Shown one piece after another: positions 23,411 through 32,607 of a stretch of DNA of 48,598 nucleotides. The stretch spans positions 53,205 through 101,802 of the forward strand of contig DDXR01000028.1 in NCBI GenBank assembly GCA_002347565.1, given 5' to 3'. Each line of letters starts with the position of its first letter. Position 1 is the first letter of the stretch. Below the pieces are notes generated by a model. It did no database searches. It was given only the letters and a program-made list of their open reading frames with translations, and was not told the origin of the DNA. Made by a program: the position numbers and the translations under genes. Source of the stretch: a bacterium UBP2_UBA2255 (GTDB taxonomy: Bacteria > Edwardsbacteria > AC1 > EtOH8).

Positions 23411-25177
23411 CTATTCGATCTCCAGCGGGCAGGTGTCGTCGATCAGCTGCACCCCGGGGATGGTCTTGCACAGGAAGTCCTTCAGCTTGGCCTTGGCCTC
23501 AGCCGACGATGTGAGCTCCATCACCGACGCCGCCAGCGCCCGGCACTGGTCGAAGCGCAGGCCCACCACGATCTTCTTGACCTCGGGCACCGCCGCCGGG
23601 CTGACCGACAGCTCGTCCAGCCCCAGCCCCAGCAGCAGCGGCACCGCCAGCGGGTCGGCGCCCATCTCGCCGCACAGGCCCACCCAGATGCCGGCCCGGT
23701 GACCGGCGTCGATCACCTCGCGGATCAGGCGCAGCACCGCGGGGTGGAACGGGTCGTAGAGCTTGGCCACCCGCTCGTTGGTGCGGTCGACCGCCAGGGT
23801 GTACTGGGTGAGATCGTTGGAACCGATCGAGAAAAAATCGCAGCAGGGCGCCAGCTCGGCGGCCATCAGGGCCGCCGCCGGGGTCTCGACCATGATCCCC
23901 AGCTTGACGTCCCGCCCGAAGGCGGTGCCGGCGGCGGCCAGTTCCCGCCGACATGACTCCAGCAGCTCGCGGCTGCGGCGCACCTCGTCGGGGCTGGAGA
24001 TCATCGGCAGCATGATCCGCACCGTCCCGTGCGCCGACGCCCGCAGGATGGCCCGCAGTTGGGTCTTGAACAGCTCCGGCCGGTCCAGGCAGTAACGCAC
24101 GGCGCGCCACCCCAGGAACGGATTGGCCTCCTGGTAATCCTCGCCGATCTTGTCCCCTCCCAGGTCGAACGTGCGGATGATCACCGGGTCGGGCCGTGCC
24201 CGCTCGGCCACCCGGCGGTAGATCAGCTCCTGCTCGTCCTCGCTCGGCATGTGGTTGGAGGTCAGGTAGATGAATTCGGTGCGGAACAGCCCCACGCCAT
24301 GGGCGCCGTGCGATTTCACCGATGCCATTTCCTCCGGGAGTTCGATGTTGGCCGCCAGCTCGACCGCGTGCCCGTCCGCGGTCACCGCCCGCTGTTTGCG
24401 CAGCCGCTGCAGTTCCTGCTGGTGCCGGGCATAGCCCTTCAGCTCGCGGCGGTAGGCGCTGGTTGTCTTCTCGCCTGGGTTGAAAACCACCGCGCCCCTG
24501 GTGCCGTCGACGATCACCGTGTCCCCCTGCGACGCCCCCAGCATCGCGCCCTTCAGGCCCACCACCGCCGGGATCTCCAGGCTGCGGGCCACGATGGCCG
24601 TATGCGACGTGGTGCCACCCACCTCGGTGACGAACCCGGCGGCCTTGCGGCTCAGCAATTGGGCGGCGTCCGCCGGGGACAGATCGTGGCTGATCACCAC
24701 CGCCTGCTTGGGGATGGCCAGCGGAATGGCCGTTGTCTGGAACTGCAGGTGCTTGATCACCCGCCAGGCCAGGTCGCGCACGTCCGCGGCCCGTTCCCGC
24801 AGGTACAGGTTGCTGGTGGCCTCCATGCCGCGGACCATCGTCTCCATGGTCTCCTGGAAAGCCGAGGCCGCGTCCTGCCGCTGGCCGCGAATCCGCTCCA
24901 CGGTGGCCTCGATCGCCGCCGGGTCGTCCAGCAGCAGTACCTGGGCGTCCCACAGCGAGGCCTCGCTTTCGCCCAGGCGGTCGGCGATCTGCCGCTTGAT
25001 CTCCAGCAGCTCGCCCCTGGCCCGATCCAGCCCCCCCCGGAACCGGGCGACTTCGGTCCCGGCATCGCTGACCTGGCGCTTCTCCACCAGCGGCGCCTGT
25101 TTGCGGTAGACGAAGGCGCGCCCGATGGCGATGCCCGGCGATGCGGCGATGCCGGTCAATCTCACTTCCTTGGCCAC
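23411..25177 (-). CDS. ptsI: PTS Enzyme I (PEP-protein phosphotransferase)
   Basis: 588 residues. Takes phosphate from PEP and passes it to HPr, encoded just upstream. N-terminal helical HPr-binding region, phosphohistidine loop GGTTSHTAIVARSLEIPAVVG (His near 192), then the PEP-binding barrel with GLFRTEFIYL, RTFDLGGDK, MVETPAAALMA, FFSIGSNDLTQYTLAVDRTN and the active-site cysteine in GLCGEMGADP. Complete family length. Only the general PTS proteins are present; no sugar-specific EII gene is in the window, so the system may be regulatory. Confidence 0.96.
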   Translation of the reverse strand: MAKEVRLTGIAASPGIAIGRAFVYRKQAPLVEKRQVSDAGTEVARFRGGLDRARGELLEIKRQIADRLGESEASLWDAQVLLLDDPAAIEATVERIRGQRQDAASAFQETMETMVRGMEATSNLYLRERAADVRDLAWRVIKHLQFQTTAIPLAIPKQAVVISHDLSPADAAQLLSRKAAGFVTEVGGTTSHTAIVARSLEIPAVVGLKGAMLGASQGDTVIVDGTRGAVVFNPGEKTTSAYRRELKGYARHQQELQRLRKQRAVTADGHAVELAANIELPEEMASVKSHGAHGVGLFRTEFIYLTSNHMPSEDEQELIYRRVAERARPDPVIIRTFDLGGDKIGEDYQEANPFLGWRAVRYCLDRPELFKTQLRAILRASAHGTVRIMLPMISSPDEVRRSRELLESCRRELAAAGTAFGRDVKLGIMVETPAAALMAAELAPCCDFFSIGSNDLTQYTLAVDRTNERVAKLYDPFHPAVLRLIREVIDAGHRAGIWVGLCGEMGADPLAVPLLLGLGLDELSVSPAAVPEVKKIVVGLRFDQCRALAASVMELTSSAEAKAKLKDFLCKTIPGVQLIDDTCPLEIE

Positions 25178-25178
25178 G

Positions 25179-25445
25179 TCAATCCTCGTAGAACTTGTCG
25201 GCGATCAGCTGGGCGATGGCCGCCACCGCCTCGGTCTCGTCCGGCCCCTGGGCCCGCACCGTCAGGGCCGACCCCGGCTCGGCCGCCAGCATCATCACCC
25301 CCATGATGCTCTTGCCGTTGACCTCCAAATCGTCCTTGCGGACCCAGACCTGTGACTGGAACTTGCCGGCGGTCTTGACGAACAGCGCGGCCGGGCGGGC
25401 GTGCATGCCCAGGCGGTTGACGACGGGGCAGGTGCGTTCTGTCAT
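25179..25445 (-). CDS. ptsH: HPr phosphocarrier
   Basis: 88 residues. His15 lies in RLGMHARPAA and Ser46 in VNGKSIMGVMMLAA, so both the PEP-dependent site and the HPr-kinase site are present. The kinase (hprK) lies 3.5 kb upstream in the same direction. The ATG overlaps the GH57 stop codon (ATGA), and the stop is 2 bp before ptsI, giving a tight GH57-ptsH-ptsI unit. Confidence 0.95.
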   Translation of the reverse strand: MTERTCPVVNRLGMHARPAALFVKTAGKFQSQVWVRKDDLEVNGKSIMGVMMLAAEPGSALTVRAQGPDETEAVAAIAQLIADKFYED

Positions 25446-27508
25446 GCGGTTTCCCTGGTTCCGATGGTGAGGGTCACGGTCTCCGCCCGCCCGGGCGCCA
25501 GCGTCAGCCGGGCGTGCCACAGGAAGCAGGAGCACTGGTAGTTGCGCTCGAACCCGGCCTCGGACTGCGACACGGTCTCCACCGGGTAGCGCCACAGCTC
25601 CATGGGCCGGTCCCAGCGGAAGTGGACCGCTGTCTTCCGGTGCCGGTCATGCACCTCCAGGTCCTCCAGACCGGCGTCCTCGGCGGGAACGTCCAGCGCC
25701 TCGGTGGACAGCTCCCGGCCGCGGCATCGGCAATGGCGGCCGGGGCCCGAAGACAGCAGGCCCAGGTTGAATTCCACCGCCGGCCGCAGCTCGACGGACT
25801 CCGCGGCCGTGTTGTGGAACGAGAACGCAACCTGGAACTCCCCGTCCTGCCGCAGCCCCACGGTCTTGGAACACCTGACGGCGCCGCATTGGAGACTGAG
25901 CCCGACCTCGACGGCGGACTCCAGCTGCCGCACCTCGGCGCGCCATCCGTCCCACAGCAGCTCGCCATGGGGCCGCCCCGCGAGCAGGTCGCCGAGCGTC
26001 GCGCCGGGCGACAGCAGCCGTGAGATCAGGCCGGCGCGGCGGCAGTCGTCGTAGACCAGCAGGCGCTCCAACCCGTCTTCCTTGGCCGCGGTCATCTCGT
26101 GGATGCTCCTGCCTCCGGCATCCGCGCCGGCGTCGAGCCGGCGGATCTTGGCATGGTAGCTCTCCGGCCGCCGGGACAGCGTATCCAGCAAGTTGTACTC
26201 ACGGCCGCGCACGTCCCACTCGAAGATGACTCCCCCCTGCGCCGGCGCCAGGTACAGGTTGACCTCACCATTGGACAGCAGTATCTCATCGTGGCCATCG
26301 CCGTCGAAGTCCAGGACCTCGGCCCGGGGCCACGGTCCGCCGCCGTCGCACAGGTTGCCGGCGCGGATCAGGTGGCGGTACAGCGCCTCCCGCAGGTGCG
26401 GCAGGTACAGGCCTCCGAAGATGCCATGCCAGTAGGCGCAGTTACACTGGCCTCGGTACAGCTCGCGCCGCGCCTGGGTCCCCGCGCCCGCGGCCTGCCG
26501 GGAGACATGCAGCATCCTGCGATAGATGTTATTGGACTCCGGGTACTTGGTCAGGAAATTGCGCCAGATCCCCCCCCGGACGAACGGGCTGAACCGCTCG
26601 TGGCTGCCCTCGGCCTTGAGCCGGCCGGCCAGTTCCTGGTAGACCGCCGCGGCCGCTGGTTCCAACACCCACTCCCCCATCTCGGCGTAGGAACCGGTCG
26701 GCAGGTAGACGCGTCCCCGCGGCGAACAGGATCTCATCGCGTCGGCGAACGTCGCCGTTTCGAGCCATTCCCGGTTCCGGCCCAGCGCGTCGAGGAAACT
26801 CCCGAGCCACCCCTTGACGTACGACAGCTCATGCGTGCCCGGCCAGACCCCGAACTTCTCCCCGTCGTCCGCCAGCACGGCCACCACGTCCCGGTCGTCC
26901 CGGCACAGGCCGCGCAGGTACCCGATCACCTCGTCCACCGGATGGAACGGCACCAGGTACCGCAGCTTCTGGCTGATGGGGAACACCGCCAGCGTCTTGC
27001 CCTGGTCGTCGGTCAGGAAGTGGCCGTCCAGCTCGTGCTCGAACTTGCCCGCGCTCTTGAAGTGAGCGTCGTCCAGCGCCACGTGCCGGATCCCGGCTTC
27101 GGCCAGCGTCGAGGCCAGCCCGGGCTCCCACACCCGCTCGGCCACCCAGGCGCCTGCCGGGGCCGCCCCGAACTCCGTCGCCAGGAACTCCGACATCATC
27201 GCCAGCTGGCCCTGCCGGTCGCGCTCGGGGATCGCCGGCAGGATCGGCTCGTAGAAGCCGCCGCCCATCAGCTCCACCTGCCCCGACTGCACCATGCCGC
27301 GCACCAGCTCGAGGTATTCGGGATGGTGGTCTTTGAGCCACTCCCACAGGCAGCCGCTGTTGTGCAGGGTGAATCGGAACCAGGGGTGCCGCGAGACCAG
27401 CTCCAGGAACGGCCGGTAGGCCTTCTGGTAGGCCTCCTCGAACACGAAGTCAAAGTTGCCCACCGGCTGGTGGTTATGCACGCCGAAGATGAATTTCAGC
27501 TTTGCCAT
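25442..27508 (-). CDS. Glycoside hydrolase family 57, 4-alpha-glucanotransferase type
   Basis: 688 residues. Acts on alpha-1,4-glucans such as glycogen or maltodextrin, probably in the cytosol since no signal peptide is seen. N-terminal FIFGVHNHQPVGNFDFVFEEAY; LMGGGFYEPILPAIPERDRQGQL; nucleophile glutamate in WVAERVWEPGL (about residue 124); acid/base aspartate in VLADDGEKFGVWPGTH (about 214). The second half (about 400-685) is the beta-rich region typical of the glucanotransferase/amylase subgroup. Its coupling to HPr and Enzyme I hints that glucan use is under PTS-type control. Confidence 0.9.
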   Translation of the reverse strand: MAKLKFIFGVHNHQPVGNFDFVFEEAYQKAYRPFLELVSRHPWFRFTLHNSGCLWEWLKDHHPEYLELVRGMVQSGQVELMGGGFYEPILPAIPERDRQGQLAMMSEFLATEFGAAPAGAWVAERVWEPGLASTLAEAGIRHVALDDAHFKSAGKFEHELDGHFLTDDQGKTLAVFPISQKLRYLVPFHPVDEVIGYLRGLCRDDRDVVAVLADDGEKFGVWPGTHELSYVKGWLGSFLDALGRNREWLETATFADAMRSCSPRGRVYLPTGSYAEMGEWVLEPAAAAVYQELAGRLKAEGSHERFSPFVRGGIWRNFLTKYPESNNIYRRMLHVSRQAAGAGTQARRELYRGQCNCAYWHGIFGGLYLPHLREALYRHLIRAGNLCDGGGPWPRAEVLDFDGDGHDEILLSNGEVNLYLAPAQGGVIFEWDVRGREYNLLDTLSRRPESYHAKIRRLDAGADAGGRSIHEMTAAKEDGLERLLVYDDCRRAGLISRLLSPGATLGDLLAGRPHGELLWDGWRAEVRQLESAVEVGLSLQCGAVRCSKTVGLRQDGEFQVAFSFHNTAAESVELRPAVEFNLGLLSSGPGRHCRCRGRELSTEALDVPAEDAGLEDLEVHDRHRKTAVHFRWDRPMELWRYPVETVSQSEAGFERNYQCSCFLWHARLTLAPGRAETVTLTIGTRETA

Positions 27509-27542
27509 GCGATCGTTAATGCCACATTGAGAACAGCTTTGT

Positions 27543-28835
27543 CTAGGCTTTCAGCCAGGTGAACGCTACCGGTGCGGTCGTGTCGCCAAAACACGAGCGC
27601 CCCCTAAAATAGGCTTTATTCACCCCGGTTCGCATCTTCAGAGAAATGGCGGCGCCGCACTGCCTCCACGTCTTCCCGTTCGTGGAAAGCTCATACCTCC
27701 GGAAAAACGGCATAGTATGATACAGGGAGAAATGCATCTTGTGCCGCAACGCTGCAGTCTCAAACCGTACCCGGTTCATCGCGGGATACAAGCCGGTGCT
27801 GGTCTGGTGGTGCCCGAACTTGTCACGCGGTTTTCCTTGGAATAGAAGCTTGGGGATAAAACCGACTTCTTCGACCTCACTCAAAGGATTCCAATCATTG
27901 AAGAAATCCTGGTTCCGGTATATCCATGCTATTTGAAAATATCCCGACCATGACTGCAAATCGTATTTTTTATTCGCCCAGCGTATTGTGCGGATCTGTT
28001 GCATTTTGCCAATACGTACGGCTTCGACCATCTCGCAGGCGTTCAGAAAGGAATCGCCGCGCTTCCAACCACACTGATTTTGAGGATCGATGGCGATCCA
28101 TTTGCCATTCGTCTCGCTCCAAATCTCTGCGATCCAATGCCCTCGTCCGGTTCCGCAGTGATAATCTTCCGTCAGAATAGCGACGACGCGGGCAGGGATT
28201 CCATGGGCCTGTAGTATGGCAGCGCACAGTACCGCCAGTTCAGTGCAATTGACCTCCCTCTTCCCGGCACATGCTAAAATGGATTGAGGATTGTAATCTG
28301 TCGTGCCGCGGATCGCCCCATGAGTGAAGTTATTCTTTATCCACTTTACTGTTGCCCGGGTAATTGACATTTCATTTCCAGCCGGCAACCGGGGTGCCCT
28401 CCGCATGAAATCCCTAAAGGCTTGCTCATTTACCCCGGGAAACCACATCCAGCTGATATCGTCAAGAACGTTGTTCTTCCAAACCTGGACGATGAGCGGT
28501 TCGGCATTGCATTTCACTGCTGCGGCAAGGGCTTTGAAAGAGACGATCTGCCGCCGGTCGAGGCCCTTTTGGATCAACGGCCGCAGTGATGATACCTTTT
28601 GCTGGTCAGCATATCCGAGTCGTGCTGCTCTATTGAGCAGATCCAAGCCGGTTCCGTACTTGTCGCAATGCCGACAAAGGATAAAACCAGCCGATCCAAA
28701 GGCGTTGCCTGCTTCAGTTTTCTTTCCCTTGCGAACGAATGCCGATCCCGCTTGCTCACAGAGCTGTGCGGCTGCTGCATAATCCCCCGCGGTATAGGCC
28801 CAGCGAGCCTTTCTCATGGAGTCATCCGGGTTCAT
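27543..28835 (-). CDS. Transglutaminase-like protein
   Basis: About 430 residues. A transglutaminase/protease-like core is at about residues 160-260: VNCTELAVLCAAILQAHGIPARVV (Cys), GHWIAEIW (His) and WIAIDPQNQ (Asp), the full triad. The N-terminal part has two TPR-like helices (ARWAYTAGDYAAAAQLCEQAG). The C-terminal part is beta-rich, ending with an Ig-like strand pattern (RRYELSTNGKTWRQCGAAI, APVAFTWLKA). No signal peptide at the chosen start. The GTG at 28886 lies inside a 7-bp array and is rejected. Composition is less GC-rich than its neighbours, suggesting acquisition. Substrate unknown. Confidence 0.75.
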   Translation of the reverse strand: MNPDDSMRKARWAYTAGDYAAAAQLCEQAGSAFVRKGKKTEAGNAFGSAGFILCRHCDKYGTGLDLLNRAARLGYADQQKVSSLRPLIQKGLDRRQIVSFKALAAAVKCNAEPLIVQVWKNNVLDDISWMWFPGVNEQAFRDFMRRAPRLPAGNEMSITRATVKWIKNNFTHGAIRGTTDYNPQSILACAGKREVNCTELAVLCAAILQAHGIPARVVAILTEDYHCGTGRGHWIAEIWSETNGKWIAIDPQNQCGWKRGDSFLNACEMVEAVRIGKMQQIRTIRWANKKYDLQSWSGYFQIAWIYRNQDFFNDWNPLSEVEEVGFIPKLLFQGKPRDKFGHHQTSTGLYPAMNRVRFETAALRHKMHFSLYHTMPFFRRYELSTNGKTWRQCGAAISLKMRTGVNKAYFRGRSCFGDTTAPVAFTWLKA

Positions 28836-28873
28836 CGTCGCCGACAGGCATGCATATCCCGGCACCAATATCG

Positions 28874-28902
28874 TTTTACGATTCACGATTCACATCTCAC
28901 GG
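28874..28902. repeat. 7-bp tandem array after the hprK stop codon
   Basis: Minus-strand units CGTGAGA, TGTGAAT, CGTGAAT, CGTAAAA. It begins about 10 nt after the hprK TGA and provides a GTG that mimics a start for the next gene. Confidence 0.7.
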
Positions 28903-28911
28903 CAAGGCCGC

Positions 28912-29880
28912 TCACTCCGTGTCCTCGTCCTCGTACCGGGCCGACTCGAACTTCTTCTGCATCGATTCCTGCAGCCTGCGGTTGAACTCCTCGGGCGTGC
29001 GGTAGCCGTAGATCTTCAGCAGGAAGTTCATGGCGATCACCTCGGCCACCACGCTGATGTTCTTGCCCGGCACCACCGGCACCGTCACCAGCGGAATCTC
29101 CACGCCCAGGATGGTCGTTGGTTTCTCGTCCAGACCCAGCCGGTCGTAGTCCTCGTCGTCCGACCAGCGCTTGAGCCGGACCTCGACCTCGATCCGTTTG
29201 CGCATCCGCACCGCCCGGATGCCGAACAGGGTTGCCAGATCGATGATACCCACCCCCCGGATCTCCATGTGGTGCTGCAGCATCTGGTTGCCGTAGCCGA
29301 TCAGCACGCTCAGCCCACGCCGCTTGATGAACACAACGTCGTCGGCCACCAGCCGGTGGCCCCGCTCCACCAGGTCCAGCGCGCACTCGCTCTTTCCGAT
29401 CCCGCTCTCGCCGGTGAACAGCAGTCCCACCCCGTAGACGTCGACCAGCGCTCCGTGGACGGTGGTGGTCGGGGCCAGCTTGTTGTCGACGTAGGACGAG
29501 AAGCGGTGGATGAAGTCGGTGGTGTCGATGTCGGTGCGCAGCACCGGGATGCCCCGCTCGCCGGCCACGGCGATCAGGTCCGGCTGCACCGGCAGGTTCT
29601 TGGTGACGATGATGCAGGGCAGGTCGAACGACGTGATGCGGCCGATGGCCTGGCGTCGCTGATCCGGGGCCAGGGTCTCCAGGTACCCGGTCTCGGTGAT
29701 GCCGATGATCTGGACCCGCTCCCACAGGTAGTAGCCCATGTAGCCCGAAAGCGCCAACCCCGGCCTGCTGATGTCACCGGTGCTGATCTGCCGCTCCAGG
29801 CTGCCCTCACCGGCCAGCACCTCCAGGTGGAGGTCGCGGCGGCGCTCGCTCAGCAATTCCTTGACGGTCACCGTCCTCAT
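28912..29880 (-). CDS. hprK: HPr kinase/phosphorylase
   Basis: 322 residues. Phosphorylates and dephosphorylates HPr at Ser46. Walker A GESGIGKS at 157-164, the HPrK signature HHMEIRGVGIIDL at about 204-216, and KNISVVAEVIAMNFLLKIYG near the C-terminus. The N-terminal half is the usual regulatory domain. GAGGTGACGGC precedes the ATG. It lies between hpf and the transglutaminase gene; substrate HPr is encoded further along the same strand, so the pair very likely works together. Confidence 0.95.
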   Translation of the reverse strand: MRTVTVKELLSERRRDLHLEVLAGEGSLERQISTGDISRPGLALSGYMGYYLWERVQIIGITETGYLETLAPDQRRQAIGRITSFDLPCIIVTKNLPVQPDLIAVAGERGIPVLRTDIDTTDFIHRFSSYVDNKLAPTTTVHGALVDVYGVGLLFTGESGIGKSECALDLVERGHRLVADDVVFIKRRGLSVLIGYGNQMLQHHMEIRGVGIIDLATLFGIRAVRMRKRIEVEVRLKRWSDDEDYDRLGLDEKPTTILGVEIPLVTVPVVPGKNISVVAEVIAMNFLLKIYGYRTPEEFNRRLQESMQKKFESARYEDEDTE

Positions 29881-29908
29881 GCCGTCACCTCGGGGCGCGC
29901 GGCCCGGG

Positions 29909-30238
29909 TCATTCCCGGGCCGCCGCCCGCCGCGACATCCGTTTCTTGTTGTCGCGGCGGCGCTCCTTGACCTTCTTGACCTGGGTCTCCAGCTTCTTCA
30001 CCGCCAGATCGATGGCTGCCGCCGGGTTGCCGGCCTCCTCCCGGGCCGCCAGCCGGACCCCGCCGGGCAGGTGCATGGTGATCTCCGCGATGTGGCGGTG
30101 CTTCTCCTCGGTCATGATCACCTTGGTCTGATCGATCCGGTCGAAGAACCGGCCCAGCTTGAAGACCTGCTCCTCGATCACCGCGCGCAGCGCGTCGGTC
30201 ATGCCGTCGAAATGCCTGGTGGTGATGCTCAGCCTCAT
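29909..30238 (-). CDS. hpf: Ribosome hibernation promoting factor, short form
   Basis: 109 residues of the RaiA/HPF type: RLSITTRHFDGMTDALRAVIEEQVFKLGRFF, then HIAEITMHLPGG and PAAAIDLAVKKLETQVKK, with a very basic tail (KERRRDNKKRMSRRAAARE). Binds the 30S subunit in stationary phase. It lacks the long C-terminal dimerisation domain. GGGAGG lies upstream of the ATG. The rpoN-hpf-hprK order is the conserved rpoN neighbourhood, here with lipA placed between rpoN and hpf. Confidence 0.93.
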   Translation of the reverse strand: MRLSITTRHFDGMTDALRAVIEEQVFKLGRFFDRIDQTKVIMTEEKHRHIAEITMHLPGGVRLAAREEAGNPAAAIDLAVKKLETQVKKVKERRRDNKKRMSRRAAARE

Positions 30239-30268
30239 GGCGACCTCCCTCTCACGTGTTGCGATGTT

Positions 30269-31150
30269 TCATTGACTGCCCCGGGCGCCGGCCGCCGCAC
30301 GGTAGGCGGCCCGGGCCTGATACGAGCTGCGCACCAGCGGTCCGGCCAGGACGTACCGGATCCCCGGCAGGGTCTCCCCGTACCGCTTGACGTCATCGTA
30401 GTCGGAATCGGTCCAGAACCTGGCGACCGGGTGATGGGCAGGCGACGGCGCCAGGTACTGTCCGACGGTTACGATGGAGCAACCAGCGTCCGACAAGTCT
30501 CGCAGCAGCTGCTTGACCTCCTCGGCCGTCTCGCCCAGGCCGGTCATGATCCCGCACTTGGTCGTCAGGCCGGCGCGCTTGGCCTGCGACAGCAGGCCCA
30601 GCGACCGCCGGTAATCGGCCTGCGGCCGGATCCGCGGGTACAGCCGCTGCACCGTCTCCAGGTTGTGGTTGAACACGTCCGGCGCGGCGTCGACCACCGT
30701 CATGATGGCCGACGGTTCCCCCCGGAAGTCGGGCACCAGCACTTCCACCGCCGTCTCCGGGCAGCGGTCACGAATGGCCCGGACGACCGCTGCGAAATGG
30801 GCCGCACCACCGTCTGGCAGGTCGTCGCGTGTGACCGAGGTCACGACCGCGTAGCCCAGGCCCAGCTCGGCCACGGCCGCGGCCACCTGCCCCGGCTCGG
30901 CCGGATCGGGCGGCGCCGGCGCGCCCTTGTCCACCGCGCAGAAGCTGCAGGACCGGGTACAGCACGACCCCAGCACCAGGAAGGTTGCCGTGCCTTGGGC
31001 GTAACAGCTGTTGCGGTTGGGGCAGCGGGCCTCCTCGCACACCGCGTGCAGGCCCAAACCGTGCACGATCGCGGACACCCTGCTGCGCTGCGGCGACCGC
31101 ACGATCTTCTGCTTGAAGCTGTCGGGCAGGGACCGGACGGCCGGCCTCAT
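30269..31150 (-). CDS. lipA: Lipoyl synthase
   Basis: Radical SAM enzyme that inserts two sulfurs into protein-bound octanoyl groups. 293 residues. The auxiliary cluster cysteines are C38, C43 and C49 (CEEARCPNRNSC), and the radical SAM cluster is CTRSCSFC (64-71). C-terminal RSSYQA carries the conserved serine ligand. DVFNHNLETVQRLYPRIRPQADY and KCGIMTGLGET are typical. GGGAGGGG lies upstream of the ATG at 31150. No lipB nearby. Its place in the rpoN locus is unusual. Confidence 0.96.
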   Translation of the reverse strand: MRPAVRSLPDSFKQKIVRSPQRSRVSAIVHGLGLHAVCEEARCPNRNSCYAQGTATFLVLGSCCTRSCSFCAVDKGAPAPPDPAEPGQVAAAVAELGLGYAVVTSVTRDDLPDGGAAHFAAVVRAIRDRCPETAVEVLVPDFRGEPSAIMTVVDAAPDVFNHNLETVQRLYPRIRPQADYRRSLGLLSQAKRAGLTTKCGIMTGLGETAEEVKQLLRDLSDAGCSIVTVGQYLAPSPAHHPVARFWTDSDYDDVKRYGETLPGIRYVLAGPLVRSSYQARAAYRAAAGARGSQ

Positions 31151-31194
31151 GATGGCCGCCCCTCCCGGGGCATCCCCGCCCTGCCGGCCGCGAC

Positions 31195-32607
31195 TCACAG
31201 CTTCCTCCGCAGCTTGACCGGGAGGATCCGGTCCTCCTGCCGGTACTTGGCCACGGTGCGGCGGGCAATCCGGATGCCGCGGGCGGCCAGCAACTCGACG
31301 ATCTGCTGGTCGGTCAGCGGTTTCCGGGGGTTCTCGCCCCTGACCAGCTCGATGATGGTGTCGCGGATTCCCTTGACCGAGTCCTCGCCCCGTTCCGAGC
31401 TCAGCCCGCCGCCGAAGAAGAACCGCAGCGACAGCAGGCCGTGCGGTGTCCACACATACTTGTTCTGGACCGCGCGGCTGACCGTCGACTCGTGCATGCC
31501 GATGTCATCGGCCACGTGCCGCATGGTCATGGGTTTCAGGAACCGGATGCCCCGGTCCAGGAAATCCTTCTGGCGGTCGACGATCGAGCGCATGATCCTG
31601 AGCACGGTGCGCCGACGCTGCTCGATCATCCGCACGATGAACCTCGCGGACTCCAGCTTTTTGACGACGTAGGCCCGGTCCTCTGCGCTGGAGGCCCGGG
31701 CCGACAGCAGGATCTGCCGGTAGCCCGGGGTCACCCGCACCCGGGGGACATTCTGGTCGTTGTTATAGACCGCATACTCCCCGTCCTGCTTCTCGATGAT
31801 CAGGTCGGGATAGATGAACTTCACTTCCTCGGTGTTGTACGATGAGCCCGGGCGGGGGGACAACCGGGCGATGGCGTCGCGGGCCTTGACCACATCGTCC
31901 TTGGACACCTTGAGGGCGCGGGCGATGGCCTGGAAACGCTGGTGCTCCAGGTCAGCCAAATGCCGGTCAACTACCGCCCACACCAGCGTGCCCTCCAGCC
32001 CCTGCAGTGACAGCTGGATCAGCAGGCATTCCCTGATGTCGCGGGCGCCGACCCCCGGGGGATCGAACGTCTGCACCAGGTGCAGCACCTTGAGCACGTG
32101 CTCGGGAGCCGCGCCGGCGGCCTGGGCGATGGCGGCCGGATCCTCCTCCAGGTACCCGTCGCCGTTGAGGTTCCCGACGATCTGTTCGCCCACGGCCAGG
32201 TCGGCCGGGTCGGAGCAGGCGATCCGCAGCTGCGACAGCAGGTAGTCCTGCAGGCTCTCCGAGCTGACGGTGATCGGCTCGAAGGGGTCCCCGCCCTGGC
32301 GGTCGGACGGCGGGCGGTAGCCGTCGTCCACACCCTCCTGCAGGTAGTTCTGCCAGTCGATCCTGTCTTCGTCCAGGATCGGGTCCCTGTCCTCGGGGTC
32401 AGACTGCTGCTCGGCCGCCTCGTAGCCGTCCTCATCCGCCGGTCCGCTGTCCTCGGCCACCTCGTCCAGCAGGGGATTGGCCTCCAGCTCCTGCCTCACC
32501 AGCTGCTGGAGCTCCAGCGTCGGCAACTGCAGCAGCTTCAGCAGCTGCAGCATCTCGGGCGCCAGCACCTGGCGCAGTTCCTGGCGCAGTCCCGGCTTCA
32601 TGTTCAT
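31195..32607 (-). CDS. rpoN: RNA polymerase sigma-54 factor
   Basis: 470 residues. Region I is Gln- and Leu-rich (LRQVLAPEMLQLLKLLQLPTLELQQLV), followed by an acidic region II (about 45-105). The core-binding and DNA-binding regions follow, with SLRFFFGGGL and the helix-turn-helix MRHVADDIGMHESTVSRAV. The RpoN box is ARRTVAKYRQ near the C-terminus. The ATG overlaps the lptA stop (ATGA). In most genomes lptB lies between lptA and rpoN; here it does not. Confidence 0.97.
   Translation of the reverse strand: MNMKPGLRQELRQVLAPEMLQLLKLLQLPTLELQQLVRQELEANPLLDEVAEDSGPADEDGYEAAEQQSDPEDRDPILDEDRIDWQNYLQEGVDDGYRPPSDRQGGDPFEPITVSSESLQDYLLSQLRIACSDPADLAVGEQIVGNLNGDGYLEEDPAAIAQAAGAAPEHVLKVLHLVQTFDPPGVGARDIRECLLIQLSLQGLEGTLVWAVVDRHLADLEHQRFQAIARALKVSKDDVVKARDAIARLSPRPGSSYNTEEVKFIYPDLIIEKQDGEYAVYNNDQNVPRVRVTPGYRQILLSARASSAEDRAYVVKKLESARFIVRMIEQRRRTVLRIMRSIVDRQKDFLDRGIRFLKPMTMRHVADDIGMHESTVSRAVQNKYVWTPHGLLSLRFFFGGGLSSERGEDSVKGIRDTIIELVRGENPRKPLTDQQIVELLAARGIRIARRTVAKYRQEDRILPVKLRRKL

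Noticed and set aside
22070..23956. A 628-codon plus-strand frame across the DegT and ptsI genes
   Set aside because: Runs from the AT-rich island into antisense of two well-supported genes; low-complexity H-, V- and L-rich translation.
28836..28886. GTG start for the transglutaminase gene
   Set aside because: The codon is part of a tandem repeat array and the added residues are not conserved-looking; the ATG at 28835 is preferred.
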